From Isoetes taiwanensis (Eukaryota > Streptophyta > Lycopodiopsida > Isoetales > Isoetaceae): DNA of 64,000 nt. Location: assembly GCA_021234155.1 (NCBI GenBank), contig JAJEKV010000056.1, forward strand, positions 2,277,330 to 2,341,329, read 5' to 3'. Shown here in pieces: positions 24,420 to 35,200 of the stretch. How positions within the stretch are numbered: the first letter of the stretch is position 1; each line of letters starts with the position of its first letter. Position numbers and translations under genes: made by a program. The notes below the pieces were generated by a model. That model worked only from the letters and a program-made list of their open reading frames with translations. It did no database searches and was not told where the DNA came from.

Positions 24420-25330
24420 CAATCAAAGTGTCTTGTAAGGAGTTGAACAAAAATTTGGAAAGGAAAATTTTTGAAGGGGCGGAAGGTTCTAAGTCATCTT
24501 CCACGCCCGATTTTGAACTTGAAAAGTTGAAACAAGGAGTTGAACTTGAAAGAGTTGAAACATAAGTGATTGAAGGAGCGGAAGGCCCGAGTCATCTTCC
24601 GCCATTTGTTGAACTTGAAAGAGCTTGAGCAGATAGTTGAACTTGAAGGAGTTGAAATTGAAGGGGAAGGAAGGTTCTAAGTCATCTTCACGCCATTTGT
24701 TGAACTTGAACAAGGCTCAACCGCCATATATTATGGACGGATGTGGTTGATCAAAAGGTTGAACTTGAAAAAGTTGACACCAAAGAGAAATTGTTGAAAT
24801 TGGCACACACACGCCATGTGGCCATGTGAGGTTGATGTCTGAAGGGGCGGAAGGCGAGAATTCATCTTCACGCCATTGCGGGAACTTGAAATTTGTTGGT
24901 ACAAAGGTGCAAAAGCAGATCTAAGAATCGTCGGGCAAAAGATGAGGCGTCCCCAAAATGTGCCAAAAGATGCTCCAAAGATTTCTTGCATGAAAAGGAT
25001 TGAAAGTTGTGCTCAAAGTCACCGCGTGAGGGGCCGGACAATTTTGATGAACGCCGTGCGCCTTTGGGCCGTGATTTTGTTGCCGAAAAGAGAAGGATGA
25101 TGCGGAATTATGGATTGATGAAAAGTGGTTCCTCCAAAGGCATAATGCCTCAAAAAATTTGACAAGAGGTCAAGAAGTCACCATTAAAAATCACGCCAAG
25201 GGGTTGGGATCGAAGTTGTGCATTGAGTTCTTTGAAGAATGACCTTAACATGCCGCTTGGGCCATGTAAGGTTGAGGTATGAAAGGGGCGAAGGTTGAAT
25301 CATCTTCACGCCATTTTCATATAAGCATGC
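24420..25330. repeat. Degenerate internal repeats of the LARD-like element
   Basis: A module of roughly GAAGGGGCGGAAGG, then TCATCTTCACGCCATTTG, then GAACTTGAAA-AGTTGAA recurs at least five times with irregular spacing (about 24474, 24574, 24660, 24840 and 25279). The reading changes frame between copies, so it is unlikely to encode protein. Confidence 0.7.
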
Positions 25331-25489
25331 CATGTATAGAACGAGATAGATGGTATAAAAAAACTCTTCAATAGTAGAAGTGGAAAATACCAAAAATGTT
25401 GCCCATCGTGAATGGCCTAAGGACCAAGTGTTGCCATAAAGGAGAAAAAAATTGAGGCATTGAAGATATTTGTGATGCCATTTCTCGCG

Positions 25490-25930
25490 AATCAAAGCAC
25501 GCCCGCGCCGGAAGGGCCGGATGCTAAAGATGTCGTGGTGCCACACCCGTGAAGGGCCGTGGTAAAAAAGTTGTGGTGGCTAGACCGGGGTTCGAAAGCC
25601 AAGAGGCCACCGCGATGGGCCGTGGGAGCCCACGCCGCGATGGGCCGGGGGGGTCTGAGCATCGGTGACCACGCCGCGAGGGGCCGGGGGCGACGATGCT
25701 CGACCACCGAACAGTTTGGTGCTCGACGGGAGAGGTTCTTGAGGGCGAGAGGCCACGCCGATGGCTAACACACGCCGTGGAAGGCCGTGATGTCAAGAAC
25801 AAAAATATGTTGTGGCTAAGCCCGACCGCCAAACCGCGGAAGCTTCAAAGAAACCGGAAGCCAGCCGCGGATGGCCGTGGGGTGCAAAAGTCACTTGTGA
25901 GTTTTCCCGAAGTCATGAAAGGTCGTGGAG
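25490..25930. repeat. GC-rich repeat block, CACGCCGCGATGGGCCG type
   Basis: GGGCCG-containing phrases (GAAGGGCCGG, GATGGGCCGTGG, GAGGGGCCGGGG, GAAGGCCGTG) recur every 40-70 bases in an otherwise AT-rich element. Open frames here come from composition, not evident coding. Confidence 0.65.
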
Positions 25931-27790
25931 CCGATGGTAGAGGGAGATAGATTATTCACGCTTTTGTCTCGCAAATCGATCTATAGAGTCTTTGTAGGAT
26001 GTTTGATGTTTCCTTACAAATCCATGGCTGAAGCCAAGTTTCTTCTCAAAATAGGTGGGCCGTGGTAGATCTAGATGGTCGCGGTGGAACGCCAATATTT
26101 GTAACATGGATGCTCTGCTTGCTAGACTGACGCCAGACCATAGGCTATGAAGGGTGAAGTGTTGCAGTGTGGGGCGTGGCTGGTTGGTAGATGCACATGA
26201 AGACTGCATAAACAGGGGCGGTTCTAGGTTGCAGCGAAAGCCACAATGTGAAAAGCTTTCCCAGTGTATTATGTGTGAAAAGATTGTGTAGGAAGAGGGC
26301 ATTCCTGGCCACCAAAATACTTCAGTAGAGAGATAGTATGGCTCCTGTGATGTTGCTCCAAGAGATGCGTCGGATTTTACTGGTCTGCTATGATGTGGAC
26401 AAAACCAGAGCTATCTGTGACTGGAAGAATGAGAGGAGGAAAGTTGAACGGAATACATGCTTGATATTGAATGATAACCTTGATGTATAACTAGATGTGC
26501 TGATGCTCTTGAGTTGGTTCGTGAGGAAAGGAATGACTTTGTATCAGATTGTGCAAAATCATCTGAGTTAAATAATAGGCAGCTTAAAATTCTGTGAAAG
26601 TGGGGATAAGAGAAGAATCCTCTAAGGAAAGGATCGCGGTGCCAATCGATATAGCCTTTGATTGGCGGCAGAAATTTCTACCAATTAATGGGTCATCGAA
26701 CAGAGGCCCCCGCCCCTTTTGCGTGTGGTAAACAGATGGGCGCCCGATAAAAATGCATCAGCTCAAAAGAATGATGGGGATTTAACCTTATTGTCTCCAT
26801 ATCTGTGCAGCATGTCAAGGAATAAATCCCAAGCAAGTGTCTGTGAAGAATCAAAAGAACGAATCCAAGGTGCCGAGCTGAAAAATGTGCAAGACATCTG
26901 CTCCAAGTGGTAACCCAAAGAAAAACTTCGCAGAGGTTCGTAAAAGACAGATGCCCGTGGAAGAGCCGCCCCTCTTCTTGGGGGTTTTGCTTGTCCAAAG
27001 CAAGACCACATCAAAAAGGGAAGAATAAAAAGTCGATGAAGAACGAATGTCATGCAATGGTTGCGGGTATGGAAGAACGTAGGTGTTGTAAGGAACTATG
27101 TGCAAAACAGAGCCCCGTGTATCACTTGAAAATTGCCAAAATGACGGGTCACAAGCGGATCCAAGACATGCTTTGTGGTCGTAGAAAATCGCAACATAAT
27201 GATGATTTGCCGAAGTTTGGAAGCGGATATTCTTGAAAAGAAAGATCCCTTTGGTGGGCTTTGATCGTAGCTTAAAACTTCGCAAAGCCGTTGAGCAGGA
27301 AAAATTGCGAGCCGCTGGGCCTGGTGCTAAGAAGAAGATCCGTGGCAGAGTCGTTGGGCCTCTCAAAGCGAAAAAATCTTTTGGCAGAAAATTGCAGAAG
27401 AACCATTCTCTGTTCCAAATGTCGCAGAAGAAATGGGGCTTCTAGGCCTGAATGTATAGACAGAACACAGAAAACACAGGATAGCAAAAATAAAATGTGT
27501 CTATGAGGAACCCAAATAAATGGAACAAATATATGCTCGTGGCTTGAATGTTTACACAGAACAGAGTATGGATAGTAAAAACAAGGTGGATAATGGATAG
27601 TAAAAACAAGGTGGATAATGAACCCATATGTGACGAATAACAATCTTAGTTCGCCCCTTTTTTAAAAAAACGTGGGCAGATATAGCAGAGGTGAGGAGTG
27701 AAGACAGTGTCGATGTAGAACCAAATTTTTTCTTGAAAACTTTTGGAGATGCTTGAAAGAAAAAACAAGAGGGTGATCATGAGCCCAAGA
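25931..27790. other. Rest of the LARD-like interior
   Basis: The longest frame is 171 codons on the minus strand (26851-27366), with a 70-codon Lys/Arg-rich frame opposite (27233-27445). Neither resembles gag or pol. A 27-bp repeat, GATAGTAAAAACAAGGTGGA onwards, is duplicated at about 27572 and 27597. Confidence 0.4.
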
Positions 27791-27810
27791 GACCCCGGCA
27801 TGAGGCGCCA
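27791..27810 (-). other. Primer-binding site of the LARD-like element
   Basis: Minus strand TGGCGCCTCATGCCGGGGTC, one base inside the 5' LTR. The invariant TGGCGCC start is shared by many plant LTR elements primed by a non-Met tRNA. Confidence 0.8.
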
Positions 27811-27811
27811 G

Positions 27812-28257
27812 TGTTGATGTTTGGGGTTCTTGGCATCACCTTGCAGCAGCAGTCCATGACTGCCGGATGCCACAAGGCTGCCACAAATGCTCATGGATCA
27901 ACAAAAGAAGATGGGAAGAACTCCAAGAACAAGAACAAAGCAAAGAATGAACAAAACAGAACCATATTGATGCTCCAAAAAGAGGTGCTCCAAAACGTGA
28001 GCAAAAGCCTAAACAATGAGAGGAAATGCTCTCTCTAAATAGTAGAGCAAAACCCTAACCCTAAATGATATCTCACCCTCCACAGATCTAGGCTAAATCT
28101 GGGCCATAGATTGTGGGGTCCAATATGACAAATACATGTGGCCTATGCCACCTACCACATATGTGGGCTAAATCTGGGCCCTAGATCAAGTGGTCCAATG
28201 TGATAAATACATGTGGCCTATGCCACTCATACATATGTTTAGCCCAAAGGGCTAACA
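27812..28257 (-). repeat. 5' LTR of the LARD-like element
   Basis: Almost identical to 23693-24139 (one visible indel). Followed on the right by the AATAG target duplication. Confidence 0.92.
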
Positions 28258-28315
28258 AATAGACCATTATGTATTGTGCATAATTGGTTAGGTTTTATGC
28301 ACGCAATATTGTTTG

Positions 28316-28400
28316 GTCTTCATGTCCTATGCCCTTGACCTTAGATCTTAGGATGTTGGTCTTCATATCCTATGCCCTTGACCTTAGATCTCATGATATT
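28316..28400. repeat. Short tandem duplication, about 43 bp
   Basis: GGTCTTCATGTCCTATGCCC plus TTGACCTTAGATCT at about 28316 is repeated at about 28359 with one or two changes. Confidence 0.8.
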
Positions 28401-28448
28401 TCTTGATGTTCTTGGGATTGGAAGGCCGAAATTTAAACATATACAAAT

Positions 28449-29290
28449 ATGTAGCAAAATAACAGGGGTTCCAAGGGGATTTGATATGGATGTAAAAAAT
28501 AACAATTCCTGAAATCATAGACCATATATCCTTAAAACAAATGAATGGATTACTATAAAAAAAACATAAATTTAAGATAAAAAATAATCACATTAGCTTA
28601 CTGGGTATATTGGTTAAAGTAGTTTTATTAGGACATTGAGTTATTTTGGTAGAGGTTCGAGCCCCTGTATTTGATATTCTAAAATCTTAAGCAAAGCCGT
28701 AGAGGTTCGATATTCCTTCAAAACCTTAGGTGATTTCAAAATCATAGGCGCCTCCAATTATAAATGACTATAAGCGAAACAAGAGGTGGTAACAGGCCTC
28801 AACATACGATCTCGGTCGTAGGATCGACGAATCCGACGACTGTGATAGTCTATGGTGCACCTTGTTTAGAATATGTAGCACAATAACAGGGGGTTCCAAG
28901 GGGATTTGATATGGATATAATTCCTTAAACCATAAACGATGACCCTGAACTAATTGTATGGGTTGTTATAAAGAAAACGTAGATTTAAGATAAAAAATAA
29001 TCACGTTAGCTTACTGGTTAGATTGGTTAAAGTAGTCTTATTAGGACACTGAGTTATTTTAGTAGAGCCCTCATATTTCATATTCTAAAACCTTAGGCGA
29101 AGTCGTGTAGAGGCTCGATATTCCATCAAAACCTTATAGGCAAACTTGTATTTCATATATCAAATTCATAAGCACCCCTAATCATAAATGACCATAAGCG
29201 AAATGAGAGTTGTCCAGAGGCTCCAATATATTGTCTGGGTCGTAGGATCGACGGATCCGATAACTGTGGTAGTCTAGGGTGCACCTCATT
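28449..29290 (+). repeat. Tandem pair of about 420-bp SINE-like units
   Basis: Unit 1 (about 28449-28864) and unit 2 (about 28866-29290) share the order AATATGTAGC...TTTGATATGGAT, TTAGCTTACTGG, AAAGTAGT-TTATTAGGACA and CGTAGGATCGACG, ending in GTGCACCT. TTAGCTTACTGG resembles a Pol III A box. GGTTCGAGCCC at 28654-28664, about 60 bp downstream, matches a B box. Together they suggest a tRNA-derived SINE. Unit 2 has lost the B-box bases. No poly(A) tail or target duplication was identified. Confidence 0.6.
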
Positions 29291-30186
29291 TTTTATTCAG
29301 ATGTTACATTGTTGCCAATACCATCTCATATAATGTCAATTGCTGTGCCTCATCTTGAAGTCCTATCATAGCTGCCTTTTAGATGCTATTCTTTATTGCG
29401 TAAATTTCTCAACATAACTATTGTATACTTCAAACACAATATGGTCATCCTTTCTAGTCACTGATAACCACCAGAGTTTCTAATCTGGGCCCTCTAGCAT
29501 TTTACCTTCCAAAGTTTGAAGGATCTCTTCTTTTTTCCTTTGCTCCCTTTCAAGTTCCGTCAAACTGGAAAGGACCATGATCTCGTTGTTGTCAATCACT
29601 CAAAACATATTTTAATAGTGGTGAAAAACATCTTACCGAGTATGAATGAGATAGGAGACGGTAGGTTCTTCATACGACATCTTTGGACTACAAATAAAAA
29701 TATTAAATTTGTCAATATCTGCAAATATCAGGTATTCTGTTAGAAAACTATTATTGGCCAAAATTTTAAACATACTATATTGTACTACTGGATTGTCCTT
29801 TGCTTGTACTCGATGTGGAAGATTTGAATCCTTCTTGATCAATAAAGTTGGGATCTCTATGATTTTTAAGTTTTGAACTCTCATGATCCACATGGTTCAA
29901 TAATAATTGTATTTCTGATCCTTTGCCGACTTTTAACTAGGTTACATGAACCATTAAAATTAGTTAGCTAGTTCACATAAACAATATGAATCTTTTAAGC
30001 TTCTCATCACACATATCTAAATAGTAGAAGAAAGATACTAGACTGATTCAAAACGTTTCCCACCTATTGACTAATAAAAGCACTCGTAAGAAATATCCTA
30101 ACCTGGACTCCACTGCTTTGGTTGTCTACTCTTACATCTTTTTGTCCTCTGTAACCAAACATGTCAATTGTATATTCATAAGTTGA

Positions 30187-30609
30187 TCACGATGTACAGT
30201 AGAAAACAGACAACCTTAGAACCACTTCTTGTCTATGTTCTCCTCCATGAACTATGATTTGACCTTGTCCTCCTTGAACAATGACCTGCCCTTGATGACC
30301 TTGAATCGTGATAGTTCCATCATTGTCAGCTGCATTGCTTTGAAAACTTGGCGGCAATATGATAGAAATTGGAGTATTGGAGCTGGTCAAAGATTTCCTC
30401 GGAACCGAAAAGGACTCAGGGTGTTGGTTGTAGACACCATTTAGTGCAATGTTTATAGTATCTGGGAGAACATTAATAAGAATTGCTTTCTCTCCCTTGG
30501 AATGTTGTATTATTGGTTTGAATGTGGGGCTCTTTCTGTGCAGATCTTTGTCCTGAGTCCCTTTGTCCTGAGTCCCTTCTAATGATTTCGGTGTAGGGCT
30601 CTTTCTCAT
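30187..30609 (-). CDS. Hypothetical 140-residue ORF with GQ-V-GG repeats
   Basis: An ATG-initiated minus frame starting MRKSPTPKSLEGTQDKGTQD, with the GTQDK unit duplicated. It ends in a region with the pattern TITIQGHQGQVIVQGGQGQI, i.e. short beta-like repeats of G-Q-x-I/V-V-x-G-G. No signal or membrane segment is visible. I do not recognise it. The duplicated units indicate slippage. It could be an exon of a larger gene or a chance frame; surrounding sequence has no obvious partner exons. Confidence 0.3.
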   Translation of the reverse strand: MRKSPTPKSLEGTQDKGTQDKDLHRKSPTFKPIIQHSKGEKAILINVLPDTINIALNGVYNQHPESFSVPRKSLTSSNTPISIILPPSFQSNAADNDGTITIQGHQGQVIVQGGQGQIIVHGGEHRQEVVLRLSVFYCTS

Positions 30610-31970
30610 TTTAAAGCTGATCTACACCAGAACTATCCCATCATATTGCATATATAATCATTAATTTCCATTTGCTCTTTCCTTCAGAGGTTTGGAATGA
30701 CATGCATGGACGGTTGGAGAATCAAATATTTCTGCAATTCAATCATCAACCAGATAATTACTTAGTCTAAACCAATTCACAACAAGAACACGCAAGACTT
30801 TTAAACATTTTAAATGACAAAATAAAGATAAATTGTGAAGCACAAAAAACATTATTTGACCTTATGATTATATTTAATCGTTGCCTTATCAATCAGCAAT
30901 TTGAAGTCCAGGAACTCTTCTAAATAGCAGACAATTTTTTATAGCAGCCTGTAATGTCATCCTTCAACATACATCCATTCTTGTACCAAATGCATTACTT
31001 TTGATCTATCCCTTCAATTTTGTATACTAAAATTACTTCCAATGGATCAGTAAATGCCTCTGCAATGGAAATCTAGGTACCCATTCTGTCTTCTGTTTAC
31101 AAGCTCAAAGCATTACGCCAAGAAACTTGGTGGCTAAAATATGTTCTTCAGCCTCATTAAGACAAGAGTTGGCATCTTTAGTGTAAGATCCAGAAAGAGA
31201 ATTGTTGAAATATGTCGTGCATAAGTTAATATGACGTTTGCGTCCAATGAAACTTGAAATTTCAAGGATTGCCTTCCATATTTACATATATAGAGCCAAA
31301 ACAGCATGGATATAGCCCATATCTCCTTGATGCAATGGTTTGTGATTAAGACTATAGCCTGAGAATCCAACTAAAAGGTCAAATTCAAGAACCATTAGTT
31401 GCACAATCCTCAACTTTGGGCAGTAAATGCTGGTCTGGTTGGTTACCATCCAGCAATACCCAAAACATTACACCCGTCCGAGAGAAGAGGAGCCCCTCAA
31501 GGGGAAAGATTCCATAGTATAATTCCCTTAGGGAATCCTCCACAACCTGCCTTCAGAGGCAACCAAAAGCGCTTTGTCTAAAGTTGGGATGCATATGTGA
31601 AGCGTTGGCATTAAGAAGAGACGTTAGGAAATTGGAACGCAATGAGACTTCCATATGATATCCCTCCTGCTTAGGTGGCAAGAATTAGAATTATAATGGA
31701 AGATGCGTTGCTAGCACAAACGAATATATATCTTGATTATTTGATGAAGCTTGTGGACAAGATGGTTTGCTGAAGAACTATTACTAGGATTATAGTATGC
31801 GATGTAGGTGTGGCATGACATGAGAGTCGTGAGTCTTCAAAGGTAAAATCGGGCCTGGATAAATAAATGGTACATTCAACGGGAAGCATGAGGGGTGTAT
31901 GTTATGATGGCAACACCACAACCGGCGTAAAGAGAGCAAGGAAAAGAAATTGCTAACACTTGGCTGCACA
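30610..31970. other. Spacer downstream of the PPR gene
   Basis: No recognised gene. Open frames are under 80 codons. The stretch left of 31976 would include the 3' untranslated region of the minus-strand PPR gene. Confidence 0.35.
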
Positions 31971-31975
31971 GGCTT

Positions 31976-32215
31976 TTACCAAAAGTCCCCACAAGAGCAT
32001 CTTCCATGTTCAAATACATGGAACCGAGTTGCATCCCTGCAAATGACAATTCTTTTGCTCTATCTTTTGAGATAAGAGAAATGGATTTGTGACAATCATT
32101 ACAAACCCGAAGGTTCTTAACAACACGTATGGGCATCCCTGGTGCAGTATTCACAAGCGCAAACCAATAGCCAGCCTCTCACTATGCCCACATAGTGCAG
32201 ACTCTTTTGATCATC
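31976..32215 (-). pseudogene. Frame-shifted DYW domain at the 3' end of the PPR gene
   Basis: Directly downstream of the long PPR frame, three different frames give in order ESALCGHSERLAIG (the HSE zinc/catalytic motif), ALVNTAPGMPIRVVKNLRVC followed by NDCHKSISLISK (CxxCH motif), and IVICRDATRFH...GRCSCGDFW with a stop at 31976-31978. This is the canonical order of a DYW cytidine-deaminase-like domain, here ending CSCGDFW. Frame changes fall near 32210, 32167 and 32060. As it stands the main frame stops at 32182 with a short foreign tail. Either the domain has decayed, leaving an E-type protein, or the assembly carries three indels. Confidence 0.85.
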
Positions 32216-35200
32216 CAAATATCTTGTAAAACACTGTCTAAGTCAGGCACATATCCTTCCTTTTTCATCTTCACCAAAACATCTTGCAGTTTTGCTTCTA
32301 TATCTTTAATCTGGTAGTGACTTGTGTCTCCAGCCATAAATTTGTGCACTGTTCCATTATCATCAGTCCAACAACTTTGTCCTGGTTTCTTCCAAGCCCT
32401 GGCTTCAATCCTCATGGCGTGGACTTTTGCACTTTCCTCCCACATACCACAAACTGCATAAATATTTGCCATTGATACATAAGCTGACGCATCTTTAGTA
32501 TCAAATATTAGCAAACATTCAAAGGCATGCCTTCCAATCACCACATTCTTCCACTTCCAACAAGCACCCAACACTGTCATCCATATTGTCCAATTGGGTT
32601 CAAAAGGCATGTTTTTCACCAATTCCATGGCATCGTCCAATAAATTGCCCCGACCCAGAAGATCAACCATACAAGCATAATGTTCTAGAGCTATAGTAAC
32701 CAAGTAGTGTAAGCACATGAGTGAGAAGTACTGTTTTGCCTCGTCAAGGAGACCAGCATGACTGCAAGCATGGAGAATAGTGACAAATGTGATGCCATCT
32801 GCTTGAATAGAATCCTCCTGCATCTTCCTAAATAGAGCAAAGACATGCCTTGAATCTCCATGATGAGCATATCCTGTCAGCAGAGCATTCCATGTTACCA
32901 GATCCCTTGTGCTCAGTGAATCGAAACTTTCCTCAGCATCAAGCATGCTTCCACACTTGCCAAAGAATCCAACCAGACATGCTGCTATTACTGGCTCATT
33001 CTGGAGGCCATAATTGTTAATTTGAACCTGAAGCTCCCTTCCAGCTTTTAAGGCCACCAAACTGCCACATGCCTTCAGGGCAGCAACATAAGTCAGAGCA
33101 TCTGGCATAAAGCCCTCATCTTGCATATGCCTAAATAATTGCAGAGCCACAATGCTCTCCTCATTTTCAGCATATCCAAATATAATAGCATTCCATGATA
33201 CTAAATCATGAGATGGCATTTTGTCAAAGATACAACGAGCATGCAACACACTCCCACATTTGGAATATATGTCCACCAACGTACTTGCCACAAAGATGTC
33301 CAACTCATACCCACTCTTTGCAAGTTGGGAATGAATAGATATGCATTTTTCTAAGGACTCTATTCTTATTAGTTTGCCCTCGACTTGCTTGCCATCCTCC
33401 TTAGATACACAAGTTGAGCACGCCTTAAGTACAGCAAGATAAGTTCGATCATTTGGCACAAAACCCTTATCTTGCATGCATGCATATAACTGGAAGGAAC
33501 ATTCCTCTGCATCTTCTGCATACCCAGATATCATAGAATTCCATGACACTAAATCATGTTCTGGCATGTTGTCAAAGATCCAATGAGTATGCTCCATACT
33601 TCCACATCTGGCGTATACATCCAGCATCGCATTTGCCACAAAAATGTCAGACCCATACCCACCTTTCACAAGTTGAGAATGAACAGACAGAACCTTCTCA
33701 AGACATTGTACTTTCATAAGCTTGCCATCAACTTGCACGCCAACTTCATTTTCTGCACAATTTGCACATGCTTTGAATACAGCCATGTAAGTTCGAGCAA
33801 GCGGTAAGAAACCTGCAACTTGCAGTAGTGTAAATAACTGGAATGCACATTCCCTCTCATGACTTTCTGCATAGCCAAATATCATTGCATTCAACAACAC
33901 CAGATCATGCCAAGGCATTGTGTCCAGAACGTGACGAGCATGCTCCATGCTCCCACATTTGCAATACATGTCCACAATTGCACTTGCTGGAAAGATGTCG
34001 GACTCATGCATGCTCTTCTTGAGATGAGAATGAATAGTTATTCCTTTCTCTAGGGACTGTATTTTTACAATCTTGCCTTCAATTTGCTTGCCAATTTCTT
34101 TTGCTGCAGAACTAGCACATGCCTTAAGTGCAGCAACATAAGTTTGAGAATTTGGTGTAAAACCTTCTGCTTGCATGCTAGCAAATGATTTGAGCGCGTA
34201 CTCACATGCCCCACCCTCTACATATCCAAATATAAGAGCATTCCATGACACAATATCATGCTGATCCATTTTGTCAAAGATCTGACAAGCATGATCCATG
34301 CTCCCACATTTAGCATACATATCCACCATTGTGTTTGCCACAAAAATATCCGACTCATATCCACTTTTAAGAAGTCGAGAATGGATAGACATGCCTTTCT
34401 CTAGAGACTGTACTTTTACATGTTTGTCTTTGACTTGCTTGCTAGCCTCTTTTGCTGCACGGTTAGCACAGCCTTTAAGTGCAGCAACATAAGTCCGATC
34501 ATTTGGCTTAAAACCTTCTTCTTGCATGCAAGCAAATATTTGGAGAGCATCTTCATCCTCCCCACTTTCCACATACCCAAATATCAGACTGTTCCAAGTC
34601 ACAACAAGTGAAGGTATTCTATTGAAAACCCAATGAGCATGCTGCATGCTCCCACATTTGGCATAAAAATCCACCATTGTATTTGCCACAAACATGTCAG
34701 AGTCATACCCATTCTTTGAAAGTTGAGAATGGACAGATATGCCTTTTTCAAGAGACTGTATTTTAACAAACTTGCCTTCAACTTGCTTTGCATCTTCTTT
34801 TGCTGCACAACTAGCACATGCCTTTAGTGCAGCAACATAGGTTTGAGGATTTGGCATGAAGCCTTCTGCCTGCAAGTGGGCAAATAAGTGAAGTGCATAT
34901 TCGCCATGCCCCCATTCCACATAGCCAGAAATTATTGTATTCCAAGACACAAGATCATGTTGAGGCATCTTATTGAAGATCCAACAAGCATGTTCCATAC
35001 TCCCACATATGGCATACAAATCCATCATTGTATTTGCTACAAACTTGTCAAACTCATACCCACTCTTTGCAAGTTGGGAATGAATAGCCATGCACTTTTC
35101 TAAAGATTGTACTTTTATATGTCTGTCTGCAATTCGGTGTGCACCTTCTCTTGTTGCTTTATTAGCACAGGCCTTAAGTGCGGCAACATAAGTTCTGTCA

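Larger units (their letters stand above)
23693..28257 (-). mobile_element. Young 4.57-kb non-coding LTR retrotransposon (LARD-like), minus strand
   Basis: The LTRs are 23693-24139 (447 bp) and 27812-28257 (446 bp). They start TGTTGATG and end CTAACA, and I see only a one-base difference between them (GGCATGCACC against GGCATCACC). The 5-bp duplication AATAG flanks the element (23688-23692 and 28258-28262). On the minus strand, one base after the LTR at 27812, TGGCGCCTCATGCCGGGG is a primer-binding site of the TGGCGCC type. A purine tract GGTGTGGTGGGGGGGAG abuts the other LTR, fixing the orientation. The 3.67-kb interior shows no gag, protease, RT or integrase, so the element must have been mobilised by another element's proteins. 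Near-identical LTRs mean a recent insertion. Confidence 0.93.
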
